Below are positions 47,355-57,250 of a DNA stretch of 64,000 nt, piece after piece. The notes below the pieces were generated by a model, which was not told the DNA's origin, did no database searches, and saw only the letters and a list, made by a program, of their open reading frames with translations. The position numbers were made by a program, and so were the translations under genes. The DNA comes from Apricaphanius iberus (Eukaryota > Chordata > Actinopteri > Cyprinodontiformes > Aphaniidae): contig JAPXFQ010001150.1 of NCBI GenBank assembly GCA_028564705.1, forward strand, positions 186,001 through 250,000, read 5' to 3'. The number at the start of each line of letters is the position of its first letter. Position 1 is the first letter of the stretch.

Positions 47355-48000
47355 ATCAGGACAAAACTATCACGTGTTTCTTCTGGTAAAGACACAGTCA
47401 GATTTGTCTAAAACCATGTTACTTTGAGAAAACAGAATATTACATCTGATGGTGTCTATCTTCCCTCTGAAGTGGTCTGTTAACTTCTCACATACAGTGT
47501 TTGAAAGGGGTTTTCTGAAATGCATTAAAAGTATGGTTAAAAATGTTGCCTATGATGCAAAAACAGAATTATATTTATGCTTTGAGATTATTCTGGAAAG
47601 TATGCATTTCTTAAATTTCTTACTGCATTAGTGTATGTTTGAGCAGCTCCACCCTGCAATTTCTCTTTAGTATTCTGAGGTTTTCATTTCTCCACAGTGA
47701 TGCAACTCTGGAGTGTAATCTTTTAATTTATAGTGGAACCAGCAGGTCAAGAGTGGATTGAAGCCTACTGTTAAAATTATTCACAATAAAATCTCAGGGG
47801 CAGGTAAAAATATAGGAGGAAACTTGAAAATTTCGATGAAAACCTGCAGTCACTTCAGGGGTTAGATGTCGCTTCCTGAGGGTTCTCACAGAGGTCTTCA
47901 ACTGGATTAAACTGATGATATTAAAAACACAGTAGTGTTCCGAGACAGCAAGTCAACAACAGAGGATACACTGGTGGATTATACCATACCATACGTGATG
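47355..48000 (-). pseudogene. L2-like LINE fragment, endonuclease-proximal region
   Basis: Plus-strand phrases ('aggacaaaactatcacgtgt', 'tcagatttgtctaaaaccat', 'cagaggtcttcaactggatt', 'gtgatgatcaagtcc') run parallel to 20500-21190, so this is the same part of the same LINE family in the same orientation. No open frame of the endonuclease survives. It ends at about 48000, where the tail of another LINE begins. Confidence 0.6.
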
Positions 48001-48394
48001 ATCAAGTCCAAATCAAACTTTATTTATAAAGCGCTTTTCAAACACAGTTTCTCAAAGTGCTTTACAGATTTAAAAAGGCCACACAACCCCCCAGCACCCC
48101 CTTCAAAAACCAAAAATAAAATCATGTCAACTACATCCCCTCCCCACCCAACCCATCAGCCAATCACACACATACACACTTAAAAACTACAAAAACAACT
48201 GGCTGGTTACAGATGAGCCAGGAAAAGCCATCATGGGAGCCATCTGCATCAGCAGCAGCAGATCAGCGGCAGCAGCCAAGGCAAAGCCTGTTCCAAAGGA
48301 AAGGGCCATAATAATGGAAGGACGCCTCACCATGAGTCTGTGTCCTGACTTTGGGGATGATAAGGAGACGGCTGCCAGAGGAGCACAGAGACCA

Positions 48395-48639
48395 GGGCGA
48401 CTGTGGCTCAGTGGTAGAGTAGAGTTGACTTGCAATCGTTCGATTCCAGCTTCCTCCAGTCACATGTCAATGTGCCCCTGGGCAAGGCACTTAACCCCAA
48501 AAAACATTGTCCTACCGAGCCATGTTGGGTGTCGGTGTATGAATGTGATTGTGAATGGGTGAATTTGGCTTCAATGTAAAGCACTTTGAGTGGTCAGTAT
48601 GACTAGAAAAGCGCTATATAAGTTCAGTCCATTTACCGC
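48395..48639 (+). repeat. tRNA-headed SINE, copy B, inside the LINE
   Basis: A-box-like 'tggctcagtgg' near 48405 and B-box-like 'gttcgattcc' near 48440 head a body with 'gcccctgggcaaggcactta' and a tail 'gcgctatataagttcagtcc'. It interrupts the LINE between 'gctgccagaggagcac' and 'cgatggttcatatgg', which are joined in the 18880-18915 copy apart from small differences. Confidence 0.75.
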
Positions 48640-48713
48640 GATGGTTCATATGGTGTGACATTAGAAAGGTTCAATCCTCTTACTCAGCTCTTAGACCGTT
48701 GTTCTTATTCTAA

Positions 48714-48911
48714 GGTACAAACAAGAACAAAACCAGTTGCCCCATCACCAAGGACAACAGGCGTCACTGCCAGGCATGCCGCCTCAAACGCTGTGTGGAC
48801 ATTGGCATGATGAAGGAGTTCATTGTGACCGACGAGGAAGTGCAGCGAAAGAAGGACCTGATTCAATCTTATTATCTGGTGTTACACAGCTCCTGTGAAT
48901 GTCTTTCTTAG
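48714..48911 (+). pseudogene. vdr: Captured vitamin D receptor DNA-binding-domain fragment
   Basis: A frame open from 48714 to a TAG at 48909 reads, from 48744, '[17 protein letters not shown]', then 'VDIGMMKEF' and '[15 protein letters not shown]'. These 41 codons (48744-48866) match the second zinc finger, the following helix and the T-box/hinge start of the vitamin D receptor; 'GMMKEF' and 'TDEEVQRK' are specific to that receptor among the NR1I group. In the intact receptor this region contacts DNA and RXR in the nucleus. Here three of the four finger cysteines are present (48738-48740, 48768-48770 and 48777-48779), and the first is replaced by Asn (AAC at 48720-48722). There is no first finger, start codon or ligand-binding domain. 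After 'LIQ' the similarity stops. No disabling mutation lies in the 41 codons. Confidence 0.85.
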
Positions 48912-49101
48912 CATTATACTAAGTGTCCCTTATTGTTATCTATCTCCTGATTGTTTAATGCTGACTACAGCAGTGAAGTGAAACATCCACATCCTGTGTT
49001 TACCTATTCCATGTAGTTCTGTGATTGGTCTTGTTGTTATCCTATCATAACTGTATGATGTAATGATCGGACAGAAGCTGATTCTTAGGGTGTGGCTAAC
49101 G

Positions 49102-49109
49102 GTATATAA
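49102..49109 (+). promoter_or_regulatory. TATA-box-like element of the LTR-like insertion
   Basis: The bases 'gtatataa' stand 128 bp before the right end of the insertion, in the position expected for an LTR promoter. Use is not shown. Confidence 0.4.
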
Positions 49110-50424
49110 ACTCATACATCTGTCTGAAGCTTGGGGGTTCTCACTAGGAGACCCTCCCGTGCATGTACGAATATGACTGACACTTTTGTTTTATTCTCTC
49201 ATCCAAGGCTTCTCAGACACCCAGATTTCCATGACATATGGTAAAAGCATTTCTGAAAGATAAGGCCCAAGACCGTTAAGACACTTAAAAACCATTAAAA
49301 GAACTTTAAAATCGATCCTAAAACATACGGGGAGCCAATACAATGATTTTAAGACTGATGTAAACTGCTCCCACCTCCTGGTCTTCATCAGGACACGTGC
49401 TGCTGAATTTTGTAAAACCTGTAAAGTTGAGGTACTCTTTTTGGGAGGACCAGAAAGCAGGGCCTTACAATAATCTACTGGTAATAGCATGCACAAGCGT
49501 CTCCGTATTGGCCCAAGAGAGAATGGAGCGGACTCTGGCGATGTTCTTTAGGTGATAAAAACCTATTTTAGTGATTTTTAATGTGGGCCATAAAATTCAG
49601 CTCAGAGTCTAAAATCACACCCAGGTTTTTCACTTGTAAAGATGGATTAAAAGACAGTAATTGTAGTTTTGCTAAAAGTTTATCTCTCTGAGCCTCAGGA
49701 CCGATAATTAAAACCTCAGTTTGGTCCTGGTTGAGCTGAATAAAGTTTTTTGCCATCCAGGATTTGATGTCTAAAATGCAGTTAAAAAGTGCATCCATTG
49801 GCCGTGTGTCATCAGGAGACATGGAGATGTACAACAGCATAACTGTGAAAGTTAACTCCGTGTCTTCTGATAGCACTGCCAAGAGGGAGCATGCAGAGGT
49901 TAAAAAGTACTGGACGTAAAACTGAACCCTGGGGCACACCAAATGCGATCTTATGGACCTTAGAAGAACAGGTATCTAAATGTACCATAAAAGTCCTGTC
50001 TGTGAGGTAGGATGTGAACCATTTGTGAACAGCACCAGAGAGGCCGATCTGTTTTAAACGGGTTAAAAGAAAAGTGTGGTCTACTGTATCAAAGGCAGCG
50101 CTTAGATCCAGCAGAACCAACACTGTCCCCTTTTTAGCATAGTTTAATCTAAAATCATTTAAAATCATTAACAGAGCCGTCTCGGTGCTGTGGTTCATCC
50201 TAAAATAAGATTGAAATTTCTCTAGGATGTTATGAGCATTAATAAAATCATTAAGTTGAACAAAAACAAGTTTTTCTAAAACTTTGCTTAAAAATGGTAA
50301 ATTAGATACCGGTCATTGTTTAAATTATTCAAACTATTCAAATCTAAATTGCTCTTCCTCAGCAGGGGCCTCACTACCGCTTTAAAGGCGGCAAGAAAAA
50401 ACCCCATCTGAATGGAGCAATTCA

Positions 50425-50672
50425 TAAAGTTATTGATATGTAATCAGTGGCGAGATTTCGTTCCATCTGTTTTGGGTGTAGTGGAGTTTACCACTGCATG
50501 CTTGCTCAGTATGAGGGATTGCTGAGAATTCCACGACGCAATCTTCTGTGGTTCTGTAATTTCTACACTTAACATTGTATTGTAATAACTCTTTTTGTAA
50601 AGTGCCTTGAGATGACATCTGTTGTGAAATGGCGCTATATAAATAAACTGAATTGAATTGAATTGAATTGGA
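50425..50672 (-). repeat. LINE-tail-type repeat (TTTATTTATATAGCGCC family), copy c, reversed and shortened
   Basis: On the minus strand it starts at 50672 with a 'caattcaattcaattcagtt' run and contains 'atttatatagcgccattt' and 'gcaatccctcatactgagc', then stops near 50500. It abuts the upstream end of the L2-like LINE. Confidence 0.75.
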
Positions 50673-50760
50673 GCACTCATTGTTATAAAAAAAACTCCAT
50701 TAAAACCTACATTGTGAATTACAATACTTGTAACAAAGAAAATAAAGATTTCACTACCGA

Positions 50761-50910
50761 GGACCACCTTACAGATTCAGAATTTAAGGGTTTATTTTAG
50801 CCATGGAGGAACAAATGGTCTGGAGAGAAGTACCGTTGGAGACCCGCAGGAAGACTCAGTGTGGGGGTGCAGTCTTCAGGAATTCGTCTTTCCGAGCCCA
50901 ATCAGGACCC
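50761..50910 (+). repeat. Direct repeat flanking the recombinase element, copy 1
   Basis: The segment 'cagattcagaatttaa', 'catggaggaacaaatggtc', 'gtaccgttggagacc' and 'gaagactcagtgtgggggtg' is repeated with few changes at 51605-51752. The two copies are in the same orientation and are separated by GC-rich sequence and a LINE-tail repeat. They may be the terminal or internal repeats of the element to the right. Confidence 0.7.
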
Positions 50911-51157
50911 CCAAGATGGAACCTGAAAGAGAGAGATGTAAGAAGACGTGGTACAGGAGTGAACCGGAGCGCAGAACAGGGAGGCTGCACATGATGGATG
51001 CTGCAAAGAATGGGAGGGGTCGAAGGGGTGGGTCAGCAGGACACATAGAGAAGAGGCGTCTGCAGGACCCAGAGGAAGGCGGGTTGGCAGGACCCTGAGG
51101 GACGGGAAGGGAGGGCTGAAAACAAATGAGAGTTGAGAGTGGAGTTAGGACTGATTA

Positions 51158-51530
51158 ATTCAATTCAATTCAGTTTATTTATATAGCGCCATTTCACAAC
51201 AGATGTCATCTCAAGGCACTTTACAAAAAGAGTTATTACAATACAATGTTTAGTGTAGAAATTACAGAACCACAGAAGATTGCGTCGTGGAATTCTCAGC
51301 AATCCCTCATACTGAGCAAGCATGAAGCGACAGTGGGAAGGAAAAACTCCCTTTTAACAGGAAGAAACCTCCGGCAGAACCAGGCTCAGCACAAGCGGTT
51401 ATCTGCCGCGACCGTCTGTGGCTTGGAGAATACATAACAGAGACACAGAAAGAGCAATAGAACTGATGCAGAAGTTTGTTGCAGGACGTGGAGAATTTTC
51501 CGTCACTGCATGCCATTGTATTAGGAAATA
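51158..51530 (+). repeat. LINE-tail-type repeat (TTTATTTATATAGCGCC family), copy d
   Basis: Nearly identical to 30236-30620 through 'ttgcaggacgtggagaattt', then it breaks off near 51522. It lies between the two direct repeats and so probably inserted between them later. Confidence 0.8.
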
Positions 51531-51604
51531 CAAATCAGGTTTGAGGTGTGCTCCTGCTCCTGAACCTAAGTTAACCTGTTAACTCCATTTCACTTGCAAG
51601 GACC

Positions 51605-51755
51605 ACGCTACAGATTCAGAATTTAACGGTTTATTGAAGGCATGGAGGAACAAATGGTCAGGGGAGGAGTACCGTTGGAGACCTGGAGGAAGACTCAGTG
51701 TGGGGGTGCAGCCTTCAGGAATTTGTCTTTCCGATCCTACTCAGGACCCCCAAAA
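51605..51755 (+). repeat. Direct repeat flanking the recombinase element, copy 2
   Basis: Matches 50761-50910, including 'ggaggaacaaatggtc' and 'agactcagtgtgggggtgca'. It borders the end of the recombinase frame at 51826. Repeats in this place are known in Ngaro/DIRS-type elements, but the arrangement is not proven here. Confidence 0.7.
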
Positions 51756-51825
51756 AAGGACTTGTGTTTAGTGTTTAGCAGAGAAGCAAATGAACATGAG
51801 GCAGATCATGCAGATTATTGCGATT

Positions 51826-52480
51826 CTAAGATTGATATGCTAAAGACGACCAACGGCTTAAGATCTGGATGATGTTGTCCGAGATCCCTGACCGGATGAC
51901 TGAGGTGGCTGCTACCAATGCATATTGAATGGATGGATAAGAATTCTGGGGAGATACCGGACCGATGAAGAATCTGGCGTAAGTTACTAGTGAACCAGAA
52001 CCTGGTAGCGAGACTACCCGATTCTGTGATGAAAAGCGGGTCGAATGGTGAGGCGTTACCAGATAAACAGAACTGAACATAGTGGGTTCGTAGGGGCTGA
52101 GGTGGGAACGGAGGCGGAATAAGTGGATTTGGACGGATGTGCAGAGCTGGTCTGTTTAGATGAGGGTGTCCTGACTAAGAATTGATATGTCTTTTTGAGA
52201 CTTTTCAAAAACATGAATATGTGGCTATGGTCAAGGGCTGGACAGGGGCTACCTCTTGCCTGCTTGATGAAGAGACTGATCGCTGACAGATAAGATTTAA
52301 TGGTAGCTGTGCAGATTTTTGGATTAAATGGAAGTGAGATATAAACTGGCAGATTGAGAGGAGAATAAGAGAGGGAAAAGAAAGCCCATACGTTACATGA
52401 AAGGCCTTGACGGCGTTCCAGCCGGACAAGTAAACAGAGAGGGTACAGGGTGAGAGACTGTCGAGGATGAAGTTCAGAGA
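51826..52480 (-). pseudogene. Tyrosine recombinase of a DIRS/Ngaro- or Crypton-like element, broken
   Basis: Minus-strand frame 52429-52205 gives 'LSGWNAVKAFHVTYGLSFPS' and 'LSICQFISHFHLIQK', like the N-terminal SAM-like domain of eukaryotic tyrosine recombinases. Frame 52080-51826 gives 'YALVAATSVIRSGISDNIIQ' followed by 'ILSRWSSLAYQS', matching the catalytic-domain end in which 'G/SRWSS..Y' precedes the catalytic Tyr. The expected His-x-x-Arg reads Q-Y-A-L, so these residues are lost, and the codon in the position of the catalytic Tyr is TAG (51826-51828). Frameshifts lie between the parts. The enzyme would insert element DNA by strand exchange; this copy is dead. Confidence 0.65.
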
Positions 52481-52493
52481 TACATTGTTAAGG

Positions 52494-53740
52494 TTATGGA
52501 GCTGAGGAGTTAATTGAAGATTGTGGTTGAAAACGGTGGGACTGGAGTTGGGTTGAGGTCTGCAGGGGTAGCCAAGGATCTAAATTTTTGAAAAGAGAAA
52601 TGAGAGAGAAACAGCAATACAGTTTAGGTGACTGGGGACATGAGCTGCACGGAGTATAAACTGATGTTGGGCCGTGGGGGCCCGGGAACGGAGGGGGGCA
52701 ATGGAGGTGCAAGCGATGGCAGGGTGGGAGGAAGTGCCACAAAGACTGCAGGACAGGGGAGCCTGGGCCGTAAAAATGCTGCAACACAGCACAGAGTCAA
52801 GCATGCCTCAGTATGTCGTTGATTGAACTGATCTAGCTGGCCTGTGGCCTGAGCGGAGAAAATGGTGTGGTAGGAGTGGAACACTATGGTAATCGACCAG
52901 TTTGGGACACCAGTTGGGGAACACTGAGCAGACTGAGTCCCGATAAAGGGAAAAGGTCAGGGTGAACTCAACAGGATTGAGGTTCCTGGAGCAGGGGGTT
53001 AGGGCAGGGCCTAACTCCCTAAGTCATCATCCCCTGAGTGCCTGGGAAGGTAGGGGGATGTTGAGGGCGGGGTTGAGGGCAGGCCGGTAGAGGGTTGAGA
53101 GAAGGACGGCAGGACTGGCCTGAAGAGCCATTGAAACGGTGGGCGCAACGAAGGAAATGGAGGGGATCATGAATAAGGGGAAGTGGGGCCAAAAGCGAAC
53201 TAAAACGGGGGAGGAAAGAAGGGCTTGAATGAGAGGATAGATGGGCACGAGTGGAAGGTGCTATCTGTGAGGACAGCGAAAAGAAAAGATTGGCCCAAAA
53301 AAGTCAATTCCTGAAAAGAGGGAGCCGGCAAAGTGTGACATAGCGGCCCGCCCCCAGCAGGGAGTGCTATGGGTGCCGGGCCCAAAAAGACGGGGAGGGG
53401 AACGGCAGAAGCAGGAAGCTCTGGACAAAGTGGGGATGCATGGGGTGGAGGAGACGGAAAAAAGAGCTTGAAAAGATTGAGCTTGGTAGCGGGGCAGCTG
53501 AAGGGGATACTCTTGTCCCACAGCACACGCTGGAGCTGTGCCACTGTCTAGCTCAACATGTCGGGGTGGCCGGAGGCGGCGACCAGGGAGCACCTAGCCT
53601 TACCGGAGACTCCAGAGCAAGCGGCCTGGGCACTTGCTGATATCCTCATACCTAAACACCTACCCATGTGCCCGCCCCAAAGCATGATGCTAACCATCAA
53701 TTGGTCTGGACCACCAGTGGAGTCGAGTCAGACGGTTTAG
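52494..53740 (-). other. Probable remaining body of the recombinase element
   Basis: The minus strand has overlapping open frames rich in Pro, Ser and Leu (for example 53593-53261, 53544-53200 and 52884-52624), with a purine-rich plus strand. The start 'MAQLQRVLWDKSIPF' does not match any domain I know. It could be an upstream region or a degraded gag-like part of the same element. The limits are guessed from the change in base composition near 53750. Confidence 0.35.
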
Positions 53741-53824
53741 TTGCAGAAGTACAAGATGGATTTTCGTGGGTGTGCAAAACACCAAATGAGAACCCAGCTC
53801 ACAGCACAAGGTTGACAGACAGCT

Positions 53825-54035
53825 GCAAAAGCTGCTGAAACACTCAGTTCTCTTAAATCAAGACTAAAAACCATCTATTTGGGGGTGCCTTTGAGGAGTG
53901 TTTTCATGTAACATGTTTTGTGTGTGTTTCATGCTTTATGGCTGTTTTTACTTAATCCCATAATTATGTAAAGCACCTTGAATTACCCTGTTGGTAAAAG
54001 TGCGCAATAGAAATAAAATGTCCTTGCCTCGATAA
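53825..54035 (+). pseudogene. L2-like LINE 3' end fragment
   Basis: Plus-strand translation begins 'AAETLSSLKSRLKTIYL', the C-terminus of an L2-type LINE protein, followed by a non-coding tail with 'aagcaccttgaattaccctg' and 'aaataaaatgtccttgcc'. The layout is like that at 25500-25745. Confidence 0.6.
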
Positions 54036-54590
54036 TGTGAACAACTGACCATTATAAACAATTCAAAAACAACTTTTCACCATTAATGGTACATTGCATA
54101 CAGTATGTCCTGAGTACCTGAAAACAAATATGTAAAAATGTAAGGTTGGATAAATGTGGATCTGTAACACCAATAGATAGTATAAATCCTAAACCCTGAA
54201 ATACGTACAGGGATACATGCAATTATAGTACTGCAAAAAACTCCTTATTGAAGTATGAAACTGAAAATTTTCTATACTTCTTCTGAAGAACCTCCCTCAT
54301 CAATTCAAACGTATAATGTGTTTTGGCTTTTTACAGACCATTTAATTTAGTTTCTCCAAGAAAACAAATGATCAGTTCCTGATCTATGACTTAAAGGTAT
54401 TGATCATTCAAATAAATATATTTTACAGAGATGTGTCAATGGTTCCAAAAGATCTATATTTACAAATAAATCAAGACTTCGCTATAATCTTTGTAAATCC
54501 CTTGGGAGAGTGTGCAATCGTCTAATTAAATCACATTGGAATCTTTGGCCAAAGTACCAAAATGTAAGTTTGACACACATATTTCCTAGG
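54036..54590. other. Non-coding stretch
   Basis: A+T-rich sequence without a recognisable gene or element. Confidence 0.35.
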
Positions 54591-54599
54591 CAGCACCAA

Positions 54600-54840
54600 G
54601 AAAATACCATATGCACAAGGAGACCTAGTATCTAACTGTGGGTCCACAGGATGAGTAGTTGTCTTCCACTCAGAAAAGTGTGGGTTCAAATCCACCTGCC
54701 TCCCGTTATTATTTGACAACGTGCTCCTGGTTGTGGAAGTTTTCCCTTGACTTGAGAAGTGGTGTATAAAATATGGATCTAAAGTACAGCACTTTGAGTG
54801 GTTGGTATGACTGGAAAAGTGCTACATAAATCAAATTAAT
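54600..54840 (+). repeat. tRNA-headed SINE, diverged copy C
   Basis: A B-box-like 'gggttcaaatcc' lies at 54681-54692, and the tail 'gcactttgagtggttggtat' with 'ctggaaaagtgctacataaa' is that of the copies at 20131 and 48395. The A-box is poorly preserved. Confidence 0.55.
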
Positions 54841-55330
54841 GTACCATATCTGGATCAAAATATTCTTCATATAGTTAAAGTGTGTAGAGTTACTTTTCTA
54901 TTTGCTTTTAACAGATTTGTTTACTTGTCTGAAATTGTGCACAATGAGTACATCACATAATATGTGAGAAAACTGTTTGAAAAATTATTTATTATTTTCT
55001 CATCTGTTTACATCACAAAATCCTGGTATTTTAAAATAGGCCTCTAGCCTACTCTATATGTATATATTTGATCTGGTTTTATGTTTTTTTATGTAATGTT
55101 ATACACCAAAACAGTTAGAGAATGTCTTAAGACTTTATAGGTACTGTGAAAAGAAATATTCGAGCACAGTTTAAGTAACATGTTTTCTATATTTATAGTA
55201 GGAATAAGGAAAATGAGATCTTCAGCTTTGTAAACCCAAGGAATTTGAATCTTGTTTGCAAAGGCAAGACAAAATCTAATATTTTTGATAAACTTTTTTA
55301 AGAAGTAGCAATCCTCTGGTTTCTGCAGAG
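54841..55330. other. Non-coding stretch
   Basis: A+T-rich, nothing recognised. Confidence 0.35.
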
Positions 55331-55760
55331 TCATACCTCAAGAGAATTCACTTCCTCTCCCCTTGATTAGGTTTTGTTCCTGTCTTTCTCTATCCTCCTC
55401 ACAACAGAACAAAGTAGACAAAACTCACCACACTCATTGAGAAGGCTGAAGCAGTAGGAAAGAGGATATTTAAAGAGGGGGAAAAAAGGAACAGGGGGGG
55501 CTTTTTGCCTGGAGGTTAAAGGTCAGGGGCCCTTAAACCAACACTTGGTCCTCCAAAGCTCAAAGCAATTACCTCTCATGGGGAGAATAGGCTCAGTTCA
55601 CCAACAGCTCCAATTAATGGTGCTGGACATGGCTGAAAGAGAGAGGCCACAGACACAATCACAGACACTTATTGAGGGGCCCTAGACCCTTCACTCACTT
55701 TCTCACCTAAATAGAGAGAGAAAGAGACAGAAAGAGAGAATACGAAGGAAGAAGAATTAA
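55331..55760. promoter_or_regulatory. Candidate regulatory island with a DR1-type nuclear receptor site
   Basis: This patch is not repeat-like by eye and has balanced base composition. AGGTTAAAGGTCA at 55513-55525 is a direct repeat of two half-sites with one base between them, the type bound by HNF4 or PPAR-RXR. 'caattaatggtgctgg' at 55612 holds a homeodomain-type TAAT core. A conserved non-coding element is possible, but conservation cannot be judged from one sequence. Confidence 0.25.
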
Positions 55761-56559
55761 AAGTGCAAATTAACTCTTTTTTTAAAGGTTTTTCTCCATG
55801 TTGGGTCGAGTCATCTTTTCATTCGGATAATGAGGCTGTCTTTACTTGGCAGATCAACTACATAATACTCACATTCATGCCACATGACACACTTGTCTCA
55901 CCTTTGCTGCACTGGCCACCAGTAATTGGCTGTTGCACATGCAAACGGTTGTTGATGGCTGCTTGTTTTAACATAGGATTCTGCTACTGCTTAGGATGCT
56001 ACTACTTTGAGGCAGAAAGCTAAATATTTACAGAGTTATCAGGATTATCTCATCTGTGTTGGTTTTTGATTGGGCTGAAAAAAAGTCCTTGACATCATTT
56101 GGTTGTAAACCTCTAGGAAAAGTGTTGGGGGTGTTGTAAAAATCTGATTAATTCTGCTGCCTAATGATTATAATCAACTGATCTGGATAGTTAATGTGCA
56201 ACTTGCGTATCAGTAGTAATAGTTGTGTTTCTCTCAATGAGTAACACCTGTTTCTGGCTCGGGTCTTAGTTTGCACTCACCAGCCTTCAGCTCCACTTGT
56301 TGAAATCCCTCTTCTTGATATTACACCCCTTAACCTAGTTCCTCAGTGCCGCAGTGTGTCAATAAGGTTCAGTGCAAGACAGGCAAAATCTGTTTGGGCT
56401 GTAAATTACACTTTACAGGCCCATTTTAAACTACCCTGTGTCCTACCTCTGATCTGTCTTTTGTAGTTTAAAATACTTTTGCGACTGTCACAAATAACAT
56501 CCGCATCTAAATGAAGGAATACATTTGAAAAAAATGATGTGTGAGATACATGGGGTCTT
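55761..56559. other. Non-coding stretch
   Basis: No supported gene. The 86-codon frame at 55763-56023 shows no family resemblance. Confidence 0.35.
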
Positions 56560-57250
56560 CCCATAACCCCTGTTGTCTGGTCACTATCTCGGGTTGACAG
56601 CCGGGAGGAGGAGCTGGTGGTCAGGGTCTGCTGGTGGGATGTTCTCGTATTGTAGGGGCTATGGCAGGCTGCTTAACTCCACCCCAGAATTAAGGGTTCA
56701 TCTCTTGGGTCTAGGGCCTGTTTGCCCCTCTGGGGTATCAGTACCTGGGACTTTAGAGTGTGTATGGTAAGTGCAAGTGTGTGTATAGCACCCATTTTTA
56801 TGTGTATTTACAAAAGGAGTATGTGTTTCAACTTTTGTGTGTATAGGGATGACATAGGGTGATAGTTTCTGTGTGTCCCTGTTTATCCGTCAGGGTAGGT
56901 CTCAGACTTCCCCCTACCAGATGTGGGGGCTACTTCCCCCCTTTCACACTCCCTGCCTATGGCTCATGACTGGTTCTCAGTTTCCAGGGCTGGGTGCTTT
57001 GGTGTTCAACCACTGTGGCTGTTTGGCAGAGCTTGGGCTCCCTGACTTTGTCACGGCTCTGCTGCGGGTTGGTGTTCCTTTGGGTCTCTGGGTCTGTGGC
57101 TGGAACTGCTCTGGTGAGCTCTTCTCTTAGACCCACAGAGAAGAGGGCTAAAACTTAACATTAGTTGGTTCCTGCGGGCTACCATTGTCTTAGCTCCTCT
57201 GTAGCTCCTTATGTTTCCCCATATGCGAGATAGAACACACAAACAGATCT
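56560..57250 (+). repeat. Long GC-rich unclassified dispersed repeat, copy 4 (partial)
   Basis: It carries the block 'ctggggtatcagtacctggg' with 'ctttagagtgtgtatgg' near 56730-56766 that matches 1880-1925 and 31738-31785. The following 'ttccccc...cactccctgcc' near 56930-56970 corresponds to the 2015 and 32340 regions. It is more diverged and less GC-rich than the copy at 601-3345. Confidence 0.5.

Larger units (their letters stand above)
48654..49236 (+). mobile_element. LTR-like insertion (solo LTR?) carrying a vitamin D receptor fragment
   Basis: The 583-bp element starts TGTGACATTAG and ends TCCATGACA, so it has the TG...CA ends of an LTR. The 5-bp TATGG occurs on both sides (48649-48653 and 49237-49241). 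Removing the insert and one TATGG restores 'ttcatatggtaaaagcattt', which matches the uninterrupted LINE copy near 18900 ('ttcatatgataaaagcattt'); this identifies the insert precisely. A TATA-box-like 'gtatataa' lies at 49102-49109, about 130 bp from the right end, as in an LTR promoter. No internal retroviral genes and no second LTR are seen. Bases 48714-48911 hold the captured receptor fragment (next entry). The plus orientation follows the TATA box. Confidence 0.75.
48005..50410 (-). pseudogene. L2-like LINE, reverse transcriptase region, with two nested insertions
   Basis: It reads leftward to a 3' end at about 48005 ('aaactttatttataaagcgc' on the plus strand). Coding blocks: 50198-49812 'VLVLLDLSAAFDTVDH', 'SYLTDRTFMVHLDTC' and 'GVPQGSVLRPVLFNL'; 49942-49568 'QLNQDQTEVLIIGPE'; 49496-49191 'KSLYWLPVCFRIDFKVLL'; and the end at 48435-48230. 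At the active site the frame reads 'HSYAVVHLHVS', so the two catalytic Asp residues after Tyr-Ala are missing, probably by a small deletion. A SINE (48395-48639) and an LTR-like element (48654-49236) sit inside it. The family is the same as at 18700-21480. Confidence 0.8.

Noticed and set aside
48714..48911. A genuine host vdr exon at this place
   Set aside because: The segment is inside an insertion with exact flanking duplication within a LINE, begins after the first cysteine of the finger, and no other vdr exon is seen in the window.
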